Below, in pieces: positions 16,481-25,238 of a DNA stretch of 45,557 bases. The stretch covers positions 1 through 45,557 of the forward strand of contig CAIFEZ010000028.1 of assembly GCA_903789595.1 (NCBI GenBank), given 5' to 3'. This DNA is from an uncultured eubacterium 1-6. Lineage in GTDB: Bacteria; Bacillota; Clostridia; Lachnospirales; Lachnospiraceae. The notes beneath the pieces were generated by a model. The model made no database searches and was not told the DNA's origin. It was given only the letters and a program-made list of their open reading frames with translations. A program made the translations under genes and the position numbers. The stretch's first letter is position 1. Each line of letters starts with the position of its first letter.

Positions 16481-16689
16481 TCATTGCCGAAGATGGCTGC
16501 CTCGATATAAACAATGGGATCGTCTTTCTTTCCACGAAGCCACAACCTGCAGTTATCTTCAAATTCCAACAGAAGGTAGTGTTCACTTTTGCCGGGAACC
16601 AGTTCGATTGCTTTTCCCATTTTGGTTTTGATTTCTTTTTCCTGCTCTTTGGAGAGCGGAACGCTAACCTTTGATTTAATGAAGGGCAT
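16472..16689 (-). pseudogene. MIF/tautomerase-family fragment
   Basis: Minus-strand start MPFIKSKVSVPLSKEQEKEI at 16689, followed by ELVPGKSEHYLLLEFEDN and DPIVYIEAAIFGNESH, is the N-terminal two thirds of a macrophage migration inhibitory factor-like tautomerase with the catalytic Pro after the initiator Met. At about 16475 it runs into the antisense of the GIY-YIG fragment and loses homology. It begins inside the stop of the hydrolase gene upstream (TGATG), so it was the second gene of a minus-strand operon. Confidence 0.75.
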
Positions 16690-17273
16690 CACGCAGCCCT
16701 CCATTCGTTCAGTTGAGCAAGAATATCGTCTGCCACTTCCTGATTCTTCATCTGGTAGGTGTGGCCGGTCTTTTCAATAAAGATCAGCTTGTTCTGATCT
16801 GCCGTCGGCATATGGGCATTGAGATTACGCAGGAAGTCGGAAGGATCTCCGTCTGTAAAGTTATCATAGGTGCCTACCAATAATGCACCGGTATGGACAA
16901 TCTTCTCTGCCTGAGAGAAATCACCGTCGTGAGCGGTGTGGACATTATTGAGCACACCTGAGAATTGCCAGTCATAGTCAGTATTGGCTATGCATTCCAC
17001 CCAGCCCATAAAGGGGAACAGCAGCAATTTGTCTCCGTCACCACGTTTAACCTGGTCTTTGATCATCTGTTTTTCCCGTGCGGTTACTCCGGACATCATG
17101 TAGGTCAGATTAGCCGGAGAGAGCAGGAAAAAGTGCTTCACACGAGGATCGTGGCTGTTAGAAAGATAGTAGATCACTTTATTGGCACCAAGGGAGTGTC
17201 CGGCAAGGATGATATGCTCATATAAATCTGTCAGCCGAGGGATCAACCCATGGAAGAAACGTTTATCCGACAC
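16689..17273 (-). pseudogene. Alpha/beta hydrolase, N-terminally truncated
   Basis: 194 codons encode the C-terminal two thirds of an alpha/beta hydrolase: nucleophile elbow GHSLGANK (Ser near residue 27), SDFLRNLNAHMPTADQNKL and the catalytic His in EKTGHTYQMK. The family normally has about 80-110 residues before the elbow, including the first strands and oxyanion-hole loop; only about 24 are left. The reading begins three bases after the LysR stop, so a deletion probably fused the gene to that point. A short translated product cannot be excluded, but activity is unlikely. Confidence 0.7.
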
Positions 17274-17276
17274 TGT

Positions 17277-18146
17277 TTAATCCATCATATTTTTCCTGAT
17301 CATATCAATAAAAAGCTGTACCGCCGGAGACAGGATCTGATATTTCTTCCAGATCAGTTTTCCGGCATTTTTGATATTTGGAATGAGCGGGCGAAAACAA
17401 AGCGTACTGTTTCCCGTAGTATTGATAAGACTCTCAAATGTGACCGCAAGCCCGAGGCCGTCCTCCACGAGCAGTGATGCGTTGTAGACCAGGTTGTAAG
17501 TTGCCACGATATTGAGTGATGAAAGCTCATCTGTTCCTGAGAACAACGGAAGAGCCTGCCTGGACATGATGAGCGGGTAATTTTTTAAATCCGTCAGGCG
17601 TATCTGTTCTTTCACTGAAAGTTCGCATCCCTTCGGCATCAGAACACCGAAATGATCCTCCTGAGGCAGTTCGATGGTCTGATAGAGCGAATGATCGGCT
17701 TCTGTGAAAATCAGCGCGAAGTCAATCAGACCGTTATTGAGCTGATCCATCAGATCCTCGGTATCCCCGCTAACGATCTGAAATCGAACGTCTGGCTGCT
17801 CTCGGACAACTGCGCCTGCGGCACGGGAGAGATAATGAAATATATGGGACTCGCCGGCTCCGATCCGGACGGTTCCTGTGATATTGTTTCTGACATGGGA
17901 GATTTCCTCTTGTGTCATCTGCATCAGACGAACCATCTCCTCAGCTCTTTTCCTTAAGATCATTCCCTCTTCAGTCAGCGTGATCTTACGGTTGCCGCGT
18001 ATAAAAAGCGTGGTGTGAAGCTCTTCTTCCAGCTCTTTCATCTGCCGTGACAGTGATGGCTGTGCGACATGCAACGACTGGGCCGCCGCGGAAATGTTCC
18101 CTTCCCGAACTACAGCCAGATAATATTCCATCGTTCGGATATCCAT
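17277..18146 (-). CDS. LysR-family transcriptional regulator
   Basis: 289-aa LysR-type regulator of usual length. The N-terminal winged helix (about 1-60) reads MDIRTMEYYLAVVREGNISA, AQSLHVAQPSLSRQMKELEE and LFIRGNRKITLTEEG. The effector domain spans about 90-285. It diverges from the Cys-nucleophile hydrolase gene at 18343 across a 196-base region, the classic LysR arrangement, so that hydrolase is the likely target. It once also led into the truncated hydrolase and tautomerase genes on its own strand. Inducer unknown. Confidence 0.92.
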   Translation of the reverse strand: MDIRTMEYYLAVVREGNISAAAQSLHVAQPSLSRQMKELEEELHTTLFIRGNRKITLTEEGMILRKRAEEMVRLMQMTQEEISHVRNNITGTVRIGAGESHIFHYLSRAAGAVVREQPDVRFQIVSGDTEDLMDQLNNGLIDFALIFTEADHSLYQTIELPQEDHFGVLMPKGCELSVKEQIRLTDLKNYPLIMSRQALPLFSGTDELSSLNIVATYNLVYNASLLVEDGLGLAVTFESLINTTGNSTLCFRPLIPNIKNAGKLIWKKYQILSPAVQLFIDMIRKNMMD

Positions 18147-18199
18147 GACAACCTCCTGTTTCTTCTATATATCTTTATTTTCATAGCAATTAGTCATTT

Positions 18200-18236
18200 T
18201 TATCTATACATTTATAACATAGGAACATATAGATAA
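18200..18236. promoter_or_regulatory. Inverted repeat in the LysR/hydrolase divergent region
   Basis: Perfect 9-bp arms TTATCTATA (18200-18208) and TATAGATAA (18228-18236) with a 19-base gap lie midway between the divergent starts. This is a plausible LysR binding site. The surrounding 196 bases are AT-rich and must hold both promoters. Confidence 0.45.
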
Positions 18237-18342
18237 CAAGTATTTGAATGATAAGTGCCATAATTATAAGGTAGAGATATAAGATGAAAGGCAATCTTAA
18301 GCCTGCACCAGCAACAGGATCTGTTAAAGGAGGACAATTATC

Positions 18343-19323
18343 ATGAGTGAAAAATTGAATCTGACTGAAGAATGGGACAAGGTTTTCCCGAAGAGTGATA
18401 ATGTGGATCATAAGAAAGTGACGTTTACAAATCATTTTGGTATCACACTGGCGGCTGACCAGTATACACCAAAGCAGTTTGATGGAAAGCTCCCTGCACT
18501 TGCCGTGAGCGGACCTTTCGGTGCAGTGAAGGAACAGTCCAGCGGGCTGTATGCGCAGACGATGGCGGAGAGAGGGTTCCTGACGATCGCATTTGACCCG
18601 TCCTTTACCGGAGAGTCCGGAGGCTCCCCGAGGGATGTTTTTTCTCTGGACATTAATACCGAGGATTTCCAGGCGGCAGTCGATTATCTGAGCAATCTGG
18701 ATAACGTAGATCCGAAGAAGATCGGCATCATTGGTATCTGCGGCTGGGGCGGCATTTCTCTGAATGCGGCGGCAAATGATCCGCGGATCAAAGCGACGGC
18801 AGCCATCACCATGTATGATATGCCGCGGGTCGGTGCCTGGGGATATTTCGATCAGGGAACTGCAGACCAGCGGTATGAGATGAAGAAGCAGGTCGCAGAG
18901 CAGCGTACGAAGGAATATGGAACCGGAACATTTGCCAAAGCGGGCGGCTGCTATCCGTATCCCGCGCCGGATGATCAGCCGGATTTTATAAAGCAGTACA
19001 GTGCGTATTATAAGACAAAGCGCGGTTATCATAAGCGCTCTGTGAATTCCAATGATGGATGGGTGCTGCAGGCGCAGACCGGTTGGGCGAATACAAAGAT
19101 ACTTGTTCATCCGGAAGACCTGAAAAATGCGGTTCTTATCGTGCATGGTGAAAAAGCGCACAGCCGGTATATGGGCGAGGATACCTTTCAGAAGCTGACC
19201 GGAGATAACAAAGAACTTTATATCGTGCCGGGTGCAACGCATACGGACTTGTATGACGGCGGGGAGAACCATGCGATCCCGTTTGACAAGATAGAGAGCT
19301 TCTTCAAAAATACACTGAAATGA
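18343..19323 (+). CDS. Alpha/beta hydrolase with Cys nucleophile (YcjY/dienelactone hydrolase-like)
   Basis: 326-aa cytoplasmic hydrolase. The nucleophile elbow is GICGWGG with C133 in place of Ser, as in dienelactone hydrolase-like and YcjY-like proteins. Around it are FDPSFTGESGGSPRD (oxyanion and lid side), KATAAITMYDMPR, VLIVHGEKAHSRYMGE and the likely catalytic His in PGATHTDLYD. AAAGGAGG precedes ATG 18343. It is divergent from the LysR gene and probably under its control. Substrate unknown; many relatives sit in redox or aromatic-compound clusters. Confidence 0.88.
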   Translation: MSEKLNLTEEWDKVFPKSDNVDHKKVTFTNHFGITLAADQYTPKQFDGKLPALAVSGPFGAVKEQSSGLYAQTMAERGFLTIAFDPSFTGESGGSPRDVFSLDINTEDFQAAVDYLSNLDNVDPKKIGIIGICGWGGISLNAAANDPRIKATAAITMYDMPRVGAWGYFDQGTADQRYEMKKQVAEQRTKEYGTGTFAKAGGCYPYPAPDDQPDFIKQYSAYYKTKRGYHKRSVNSNDGWVLQAQTGWANTKILVHPEDLKNAVLIVHGEKAHSRYMGEDTFQKLTGDNKELYIVPGATHTDLYDGGENHAIPFDKIESFFKNTLK

Positions 19324-19333
19324 GGCGCATCGC

Positions 19334-19480
19334 ATGGCGAACCGACCGGAAGAGATTTCAGAGACAATGAAAGAAGCCGGGTGCAGTGATGACTGCATCC
19401 GGAGATTCTTCGAAACGAAGCAGGAGCTTGCAGATCTTTTAAGCAATGGAGATGTGACCATCACGATAACCACAGGGTAA
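19334..19480 (+). CDS. Small hypothetical protein
   Basis: 48 codons from ATG 19334: MANRPEEISETMKEAGCSDD, CIRRFFETKQELADLL, then NGDVTITITTG and stop. It starts ten bases after the hydrolase stop without a strong ribosome binding site. The composition is protein-like and resembles the start of short Clostridial helical proteins, with an unrelated tail that suggests truncation. No function proposed. Confidence 0.4.
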   Translation: MANRPEEISETMKEAGCSDDCIRRFFETKQELADLLSNGDVTITITTG

Positions 19481-19528
19481 CCGAATAACTATCCTGATAT
19501 ATTGATCTTTAAAGGGGTTTTAACAATC

Positions 19529-20167
19529 ATGAATTTACAGAAATATTTAGATTATGTAAACAGCGGAAAAACCATTCATGCACCTTCGGAAGAACTTGCA
19601 TATAGCGGATATCTCACGCAGGACGCGCTGAAGGTCACGTCTGAAATGAACAGTGGCTATCACACGCCGGAAGAGCTGCAGGAGCTTTTCGCAAAGCTCA
19701 CAGCTCAGCCGGTAAATCATACACTCGGCCTGATTCCGCCTTTTTATACAGACTGTGGAAAGAATATTCACATAGGTGAACATGTTTTTATAAATACCGG
19801 CTGCACGATGCAGGATCAGGGCGGTATCTATATCGGAGACGGCGCCCTGATCGGCCATCACGCGATGATTGCTACATTGAATCACGAGTTCGTTCCGGAA
19901 AAACGGCAGGAGCTTCATCCTGCGCCGGTCCACATCGGGAAAAATGTCTGGCTCGGAGCGAATGTCACAATCCTTCCGGGTGTAACGATCGGAGATGGAG
20001 CGATTATCGCAGCGGGGGCGGTCGTAACAAAAGACGTATCGGCAAATGCGGTCGCGGCAGGTGTTCCTGCCAGGATTGTAAAGAAGCTGACTATAGGAAA
20101 AACAGAACAGGAATCAATTGAATATGAAACCATACATGATCTGTTACGTGATGATGACTTCCGTTGA
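19529..20167 (+). CDS. Maltose/galactoside O-acetyltransferase-like hexapeptide protein
   Basis: 212-aa acetyl-CoA-dependent sugar O-acetyltransferase of the left-handed beta-helix family. Start at ATG 19529 behind AAAGGGG. Conserved parts are [35 protein letters not shown] (catalytic His), [20 protein letters not shown] and [19 protein letters not shown]. The domain ends near residue 190. The last 20 or so residues ([20 protein letters not shown]) read through the start of a different gene fragment, so the natural C terminus may have been replaced. The core is intact and could be active. Confidence 0.88.
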   Translation: MNLQKYLDYVNSGKTIHAPSEELAYSGYLTQDALKVTSEMNSGYHTPEELQELFAKLTAQPVNHTLGLIPPFYTDCGKNIHIGEHVFINTGCTMQDQGGIYIGDGALIGHHAMIATLNHEFVPEKRQELHPAPVHIGKNVWLGANVTILPGVTIGDGAIIAAGAVVTKDVSANAVAAGVPARIVKKLTIGKTEQESIEYETIHDLLRDDDFR

Positions 20168-20252
20168 CGGAAGAATTGACTGCGGCATGACCGCACAGCT
20201 GAAAGGTGTGGATGAGTATTATCAGGGTTTGGTCCCCAAAATCTTTATTTAG
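20124..20252 (+). pseudogene. RibD/DHFR-family reductase fragment
   Basis: ATG 20124 begins [20 protein letters not shown] then MTAQLKGVDEYYQGL, the N terminus of the RibD C-terminal/dihydrofolate reductase-like family (MTSVDGRI is the nucleotide-binding strand). After about 38 residues the sequence enters the antisense of an XRE regulator and stops at 20252. It overlaps the end of the acetyltransferase gene in another frame. Confidence 0.75.
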
Positions 20253-20412
20253 CTGCTGATGACATCCTGCTGTGAGGATTTGTCTGCACTGAAAGTGTAA
20301 GGCCGAGAGTGTCAAATATTTTAAGCAGCGTTGTCAGGTTTGGAGAGGATTTCCCAGATTCAATCCTTGCTACGGATGAATGTGGAAGACCGCACATCTC
20401 AGCCAGGAATTG
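20245..20412 (-). pseudogene. XRE-family HTH fragment
   Basis: Minus strand, 55 codons without a start: FLAEMCGLPHSSVARIESGK, SSPNLTTLLKIFDTLGLTLS then a short tail and stop. This is the second half of a Cro/C1-type helix-turn-helix (HigA/HipB-like antitoxin size). The first helices are missing, with an in-frame stop a few codons upstream. It meets the RibD fragment tail to tail at about 20245. Confidence 0.7.
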
Positions 20413-20488
20413 TGAATATTATATTGCATAGCTATTTACAAAACTATATGATGAGAATACGCAATGAAACGGAAAGGGCCAGAGGATA

Positions 20489-21549
20489 TTGTGTACGAAA
20501 GAAAATGGCTGTCTTGATCTGACGCGCTGCAAGATTGTGGAAGGTCTGATTTTATTCGCTCTGCCGATGATTGCCGGAGACCTCCTTCAGCAGTTCTACA
20601 ATATTACAGACACCCTGATTGTCGGGAAATTTATCGGAAGTAATGCACTGGCTGCCGTAGGCTCAGCATATTCCCTGATGACATTCCTGACATCTGTTTT
20701 TCTCGGCCTTTCCATGGGCGCAGGCGTTTTGTTTTCCATTGAGCTGGGGAAACAGAATATGCAGTGCCTCCGGTCTGCCATTTATCATGCTTTTTTCCTG
20801 ATCATGGTGATAACTGCTGTTATCAATGTCCTGCTTTTTCTTCTGACGGATCCCATGTTGGATTTTCTAAGTGTTCCTGACGAAATATCCGAAGATATGA
20901 AATCGTATCTGCTCATTATTTTCACCGGCCTGATGGCGACATCTCTCTATAATTATTTTGCGTGTCTGCTCCGGGCAGTAGGGAATTCTGTGATACCGCT
21001 TGTATTCCTGGGTATTTCAGCGCTGATGAATATCGGCCTTGACCTTCTATTTGTGCCGGTTTTTCAGATGGGGATTCAGGGAGCGGCAATTGCTACGGTG
21101 ATTGCACAGTACGTTTCCGGGATTGGCATATTTTTCTATTTTCTGATAAAATGCCGATACTTTCTTCCCAAGGCAGATGAGCGGAGATTCGATGCGGGTG
21201 TACTGAGGGAGATTCTGGGTTTGTCCAGTATGACGTGTGTTCAGCAGTCCTGCATGAATTTTGGAATTCTTCTGGTGCAGCGTCTGGTGGACAGCTTCGG
21301 AACGATCACGATGGTTGCCTTTTCCTGCTGTATGGGTTTTACCGAGGAATCGGACGACCGGGAATCTCTGTTATTCTAACGGTGATATCGTTGGGAACAC
21401 GGGTGGTTCTTGCCTATCTGCTGTCTCCCGTTATCGGTGAGGCCGGGATCTGGATGGCAGTTCCCATTGGATGGTTTCTGGCCGATGTGATTGGTTATGG
21501 ATGGTATTTTTCTGTTTTTCAAAAAATGCTGTCAGATAAAATGAAATGA
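20489..21549 (+). pseudogene. MATE-family efflux transporter with internal deletion
   Basis: The first 290 codons encode the N-terminal half and more of a MATE exporter (LPMIAGDLLQQFYNITDTLI, VGKFIGSNALAAVGSAYSLM, SLYNYFACLLRAVGNSVIPL). After DSFGTITMVAFS near 21325 the sequence jumps to another frame giving FLLYGFYRGIGRPGISVILT, VVLAYLLSPVIGEAGIWMAV and PIGWFLADVIGYGWYF, the last two helices. About 100 residues are missing and the frame is shifted, so the protein is not functional. The apparent start is TTG at 20489. Confidence 0.85.
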
Positions 21550-21675
21550 ATCTGTGGATAATAAACAGATGGCATACTTGATAAACTTTTACGCAAAGAG
21601 GCAGCCAGTAGTAAAAATATGAATTTGGAGATGTTATAAAAATGTATCAGGATATCAATATATTGGGAGATTTCC

Positions 21676-21888
21676 CAGGATGCGCTTGCGTTTCTGACAG
21701 ATGCCGGTCTGGTCGGCCGGCTGACGATGGACAGGCAGGGCCGATGGCCAAGTGAGGACAAAGATATGCTTCCGGCCAAGATTGGGGAATGTGTCTGGTG
21801 GCTGGCCGTTCTCGCAGACAGAATGGATATCAATTTTTCCGATTGTGTAGAAGAATTTCTCAAGGAGCGTCTTTCTTCTTTGGACTGA
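21676..21888 (+). pseudogene. C-terminal fragment of a probable MazG-like protein
   Basis: 71 codons, QDALAFLTDAGLVGRLTMDR, DMLPAKIGECVWWLAVLADR and DINFSDCVEEFLKERLSSLD, then stop. KIGECVWWLAVLADR resembles the helical metal-binding segment of small MazG-like pyrophosphohydrolases, but I am unsure. No start in frame; an ATG at 21642 is in another frame, so the 5' part is lost or shifted. Confidence 0.4.
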
Positions 21889-21896
21889 AGGACGTG

Positions 21897-21951
21897 AGCC
21901 CTGCACGGATCATCTCGATTTTCTTTACAGACGGTTCCTGCGGGGCTTTTT
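21897..21951 (+). terminator. Possible terminator
   Basis: AGCCCTGCA pairs with TGCGGGGCT (one G-T pair) around a 33-nt loop and is followed by TTTTT. It lies 9 bases after the MazG-like fragment. The long loop lowers certainty. Confidence 0.35.
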
Positions 21952-22034
21952 GTGATATGATCAGTTCATCTTCTTAAACAGATAAACAGAAAGTAAGGTA
22001 TGGAAACAGGTTAACGGAAAGTGAGGTATACATA

Positions 22035-22145
22035 ATGGATCAATTGGAAATCATGAAAGCGCGTCACAGTGTACGTCAGTATGAGGACAGGCCGGTTCCG
22101 GAGAAAATCCGAAAACAGCTGATTGAAGAAGTATTTGTGGAATGA
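22035..22145 (+). pseudogene. Nitroreductase N-terminal fragment
   Basis: MDQLEIMKARHSVRQYEDRP, VPEKIRKQLIEEVF, then two unrelated codons and a stop: 36 residues that match the start of the nitroreductase family (the RHSVRQYEDRPV FMN-binding strand). The remaining 130 or more residues are absent. A duplicated GAAAGTRAGGTAT sequence lies just upstream, the second copy serving as ribosome binding site. Confidence 0.8.
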
Positions 22146-22197
22146 TGACAGGGTTCGAAGTTATGAGCCATGAAGAGAAGATAGAAAAGCTGTCCGC

Positions 22198-22232
22198 AAA
22201 AAAAGACCGCCGGAAAAGAATACCGGACGGTC
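22198..22232 (-). terminator. Terminator of the minus-strand sensor operon
   Basis: On the minus strand, GACCGTCCGG pairs with CCGGCGGTC around an 8-nt loop (one bulge) and is followed by seven T. It lies about 150 bases past the stop of the solute-binding protein gene. The sequence 22233-22378 shows no gene. Confidence 0.7.
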
Positions 22233-22378
22233 ACTGTCTGCTTCTGATTCTGATGACGTCATACGTGACGCATCCTCTGCCAGACAGCTCATCCGACATC
22301 TTCTCCGGCGGCCTGAAGTTACGGTCTTGGTCGCCCTCCGATGAACAAAACAGATTGTAATCGCAGCGCTTTTTTGTG

Positions 22379-23707
22379 TCAAGAGCCTGTCTTTAAAGAA
22401 TGGATGGTGGCATTCCATCTGTCCACAAGCTCCTTCGAACAGGTATTCAGATCCGCGACACCGTACACATATTTCGCGGCTTCATCACAGAAGGCATCGA
22501 TGATATCAGAGTTCTCATTCGACGGGACCATCGTCTCGAAATGGTCCAGATTGCGGAAGACGTAGTTTCCGGCCTCTGCGTCGCGGCTGTTCAGCGCATC
22601 ATGCTTCTCGAGAATGCTGCGTGCCTGCGCGCTGACGGGAATTCCCTTCTCTGTTCCCTGCAGAAGAACCATATCCCTGTCATTGACAAGAAAGTTCAGC
22701 AACTCTGCAGATTCCTTCGGATGCCTTGTGTTACGGCTGATGGCATACATCGTGGCAGGTTTCACATACCATCCGAAGAGGGGGTCGTGATCGGCAGTAC
22801 GGGGAGGATCGGCCAGAACCGGCGATGCATCCTTATCCTGCTCCTGCAGCTGTCCGCAGTAATTCTCGGCATCGCTGGCCCAGATCCCGACGCCGGCACA
22901 GGTTCCGCTGCTGAAGTCCGTGTCGGTGCTTTTGCCGTCGAGGCAGATCACCTGTCTGTCGAAAAGCTCCTTGTAAAATTTCAGCAGCTCGCCCGCGGCG
23001 CCGGTTCCTCCGGTATACGTTCCGTCCTCGTCGAAAAGGGTCTGTCCGGAAGTCTGTTCATAGTGCGCAAGAACGGAGAGAAAGAGGTGCTTGTCGCTCA
23101 GATGAAGCGGGTAGCGACCGTCTTTGTTCATGACAGAAGCCGCCGTGAACAGATCATCCCATGTCTCAGGCACCCTTAATCCGTATTGATCCAGGATATC
23201 CTGATTGTAGTAGAAGACAACGGCATTGTAGGCGATCGGGACGGCGTTCAGCACGCCGTTCGATGTGCCATAGCTCAGATCCTTTTCGCTGTAGGAATCG
23301 AGATCAATATAATCCGAGAGCTTATTCAGATCATAATAGCCGGAACCGTCGGCGGAATACTGACGGATCCAGTTGTAATTGATCTGCATGACATCAGGCG
23401 CCTTTTCCGAAAGCATATAGATGCGGTTGCGCCTCTCATAGCCGTTCCATACATTGTATGAGCAGTTTACCTCAATATCCGGATATTTTTCTTCGAACAA
23501 ATCGATGCCCGTCAGCGTATACAGATGTCTGTCGTCGTTGCCCCACCACCCGAAGGTGATGCTGGTATCCTTCTTCGTATCCCTGGGGATGGTACGGCTT
23601 TCCGGTTTGTAGACCACATAATAGTAGTTGAAGCCGAAGAAGAACAGAAGCAGAAGAATGCCGATGATAATACGGCCTGTGTTATGATTTTTTCCTGATC
23701 CGATCAT
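22379..23707 (-). CDS. Membrane-anchored family 1 extracellular solute-binding protein
   Basis: 442-aa sugar-type binding protein. Residues 12-32 are a hydrophobic anchor (IIIGILLLLFFFGFNYYY) with no lipobox Cys, so it should stay attached as a signal anchor. The mature part has the family layout: TGIDLFEEKYPDIEVNCSYN, APDVMQINYNWIRQY, VPIAYNAVVFYYNQDILDQY, VPETWDDLFTAASVM and a C-terminal helical end. No ABC permease or ATPase gene is near. Its start overlaps the diguanylate cyclase stop by 4 bases (ATGA). A receptor role rather than transport is inferred. Confidence 0.85.
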   Translation of the reverse strand: MIGSGKNHNTGRIIIGILLLLFFFGFNYYYVVYKPESRTIPRDTKKDTSITFGWWGNDDRHLYTLTGIDLFEEKYPDIEVNCSYNVWNGYERRNRIYMLSEKAPDVMQINYNWIRQYSADGSGYYDLNKLSDYIDLDSYSEKDLSYGTSNGVLNAVPIAYNAVVFYYNQDILDQYGLRVPETWDDLFTAASVMNKDGRYPLHLSDKHLFLSVLAHYEQTSGQTLFDEDGTYTGGTGAAGELLKFYKELFDRQVICLDGKSTDTDFSSGTCAGVGIWASDAENYCGQLQEQDKDASPVLADPPRTADHDPLFGWYVKPATMYAISRNTRHPKESAELLNFLVNDRDMVLLQGTEKGIPVSAQARSILEKHDALNSRDAEAGNYVFRNLDHFETMVPSNENSDIIDAFCDEAAKYVYGVADLNTCSKELVDRWNATIHSLKTGS

Positions 23708-25179
23708 ATCGTTTCACTTCCCTTGTCATCGAAACAGTCCTGACCTTTTCCGCTCTTCTTGCCCGTGTAGAGGAGCGCGTCAGCCCTGCTGAAGACCTTC
23801 TCAAAGTCGTGGTCGTCCGTATGAACGATAGAGGTACCGCTGCAAAAGGAGAGATAGTCGGCGGAATACTCGCTGCCGAGACTCTCGTCGAAACGGCGCC
23901 GCAAAGCATCGATATATCTTCTGAGCTCTGCCCGGGCACTTTCCTCATCAGCGATGTCCATACAGCCGAAAACGCCGAATTCATCACCGCCGAGTCTTGC
24001 GAGGGTGAATTCCGATCCGAAGGTGTCAGACAATAATATGGAGAAACGGCGCAGGACATGATTGCCTTCCAGATGACCGTGCTGGTCATTCACCGCCTTG
24101 AAATTATCCAGGTCGAAAATAGAAAAGCTCATCGTTCTGCCGGAGGGCATCTGTTTCAGATGGCTTCTTGCAATACGGCGAAATTCTTCGTTGTTGTACA
24201 GACCGGTCATGCGGTCATGCTGCGCTTCCTTCTGCAGAGAATCTACATACTGATTTGCGGAAACATTGATCCGGCTTGTTTCGATGATGCCGAGGATAAG
24301 GATGAAGGCAACGACGGCCACAATGACAAAGATTGTGCTCAGCATGAAACGGGTGTTGTCCTGAACGATCAGGCTGAGCGGCACCGTGCATACGACACGC
24401 CATCCGTTGCTGCACTCGTCGGTTGTGATCAGCGCCTTGTCCGACATAACGCTTCCGTTTCTGAGGTCGCCGAGATAGGATACCGTGGACGCCGGAAGGT
24501 CGGAACCTATTTTTTCATTGTCATTCGAATAGAGAATCCGGTTATCATTATTTACCAGAGACACTTCCATGCCGTCCAGCTGTTCCGGGATCTGAAAGAC
24601 ACTTTTCAGCTCGCGGGAGTAGAAGGAAACCAGGATAATGCTGCGGTCATTGAACCGTTCGAAGTAGTAGATGTGCTCAATGTCACCGTTCAGCCCGAAA
24701 TACCATGTGCCCCGTTCATCATTTTGTTCAAGAATCTCGAGGAAGGCATCATACATTCCGCCGTTCGCGTACATGTTTTTTGTGACCTTCGAGAGGGAAC
24801 CGATGACCTCGTCATCACTGTAGATTATGGCAAAATCAGCGTAATTGTCCAGAAGACTCAGATCGGTGATGTTGTCGTTGATCTGATTGGAAATCTGCAG
24901 CTGGGTATAGGGATCTGCGTCCTTGTCTGTAGGGTCATAGGTATAATTGGTATTGTCGGAAAACAGCAGCGCCGAAGCTTTTTCCACCTTGTTCAGGTAT
25001 GAGTCAATATTAAGCTCCATCTGGCGGTTGCTTGCACTGACCAGACTTGCCGCATTCTCACGCATGAAAATATTGGATCTTCCGGTGAGAAGAATTGTGA
25101 TATAAAGCGTGATGACAAGAATCAGCGTTGAGAAAAGGATGATGGTGCGAAGTTGTGTTTTCTTAAATTCATTACTCAT
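23704..25179 (-). CDS. Membrane diguanylate cyclase with extracellular Cache-like sensor
   Basis: 491-aa c-di-GMP synthase. TM1 about 9-31, extracellular sensor about 32-275 with Cache-like features, TM2 about 278-300, then a GGDEF domain with DRMTGLYNNEEFRRI, SFSIFDLDNFKAVNDQHGHL and the intact motif GGDEF at 397-401. No RxxD inhibitory site is visible ahead of GGDEF. It is the first gene of a two-gene operon, followed with ATGA overlap by the solute-binding protein, which may present sugar to the sensor domain (inference). A good sigma-A promoter lies upstream. Confidence 0.92.
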   Translation of the reverse strand: MSNEFKKTQLRTIILFSTLILVITLYITILLTGRSNIFMRENAASLVSASNRQMELNIDSYLNKVEKASALLFSDNTNYTYDPTDKDADPYTQLQISNQINDNITDLSLLDNYADFAIIYSDDEVIGSLSKVTKNMYANGGMYDAFLEILEQNDERGTWYFGLNGDIEHIYYFERFNDRSIILVSFYSRELKSVFQIPEQLDGMEVSLVNNDNRILYSNDNEKIGSDLPASTVSYLGDLRNGSVMSDKALITTDECSNGWRVVCTVPLSLIVQDNTRFMLSTIFVIVAVVAFILILGIIETSRINVSANQYVDSLQKEAQHDRMTGLYNNEEFRRIARSHLKQMPSGRTMSFSIFDLDNFKAVNDQHGHLEGNHVLRRFSILLSDTFGSEFTLARLGGDEFGVFGCMDIADEESARAELRRYIDALRRRFDESLGSEYSADYLSFCSGTSIVHTDDHDFEKVFSRADALLYTGKKSGKGQDCFDDKGSETI

Positions 25180-25238
25180 TTGCGTAAAACAGTAGTGCTC
25201 ATATCATCAAAAACCGAATATTAAAACTGGATAAAAAT

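Noticed and set aside
18190-19473. 427-codon open frame on the minus strand
   Set aside because: It is exactly antisense to the Cys-nucleophile hydrolase, has no family features and a Cys/Ile/Arg-rich composition typical of shadow frames.
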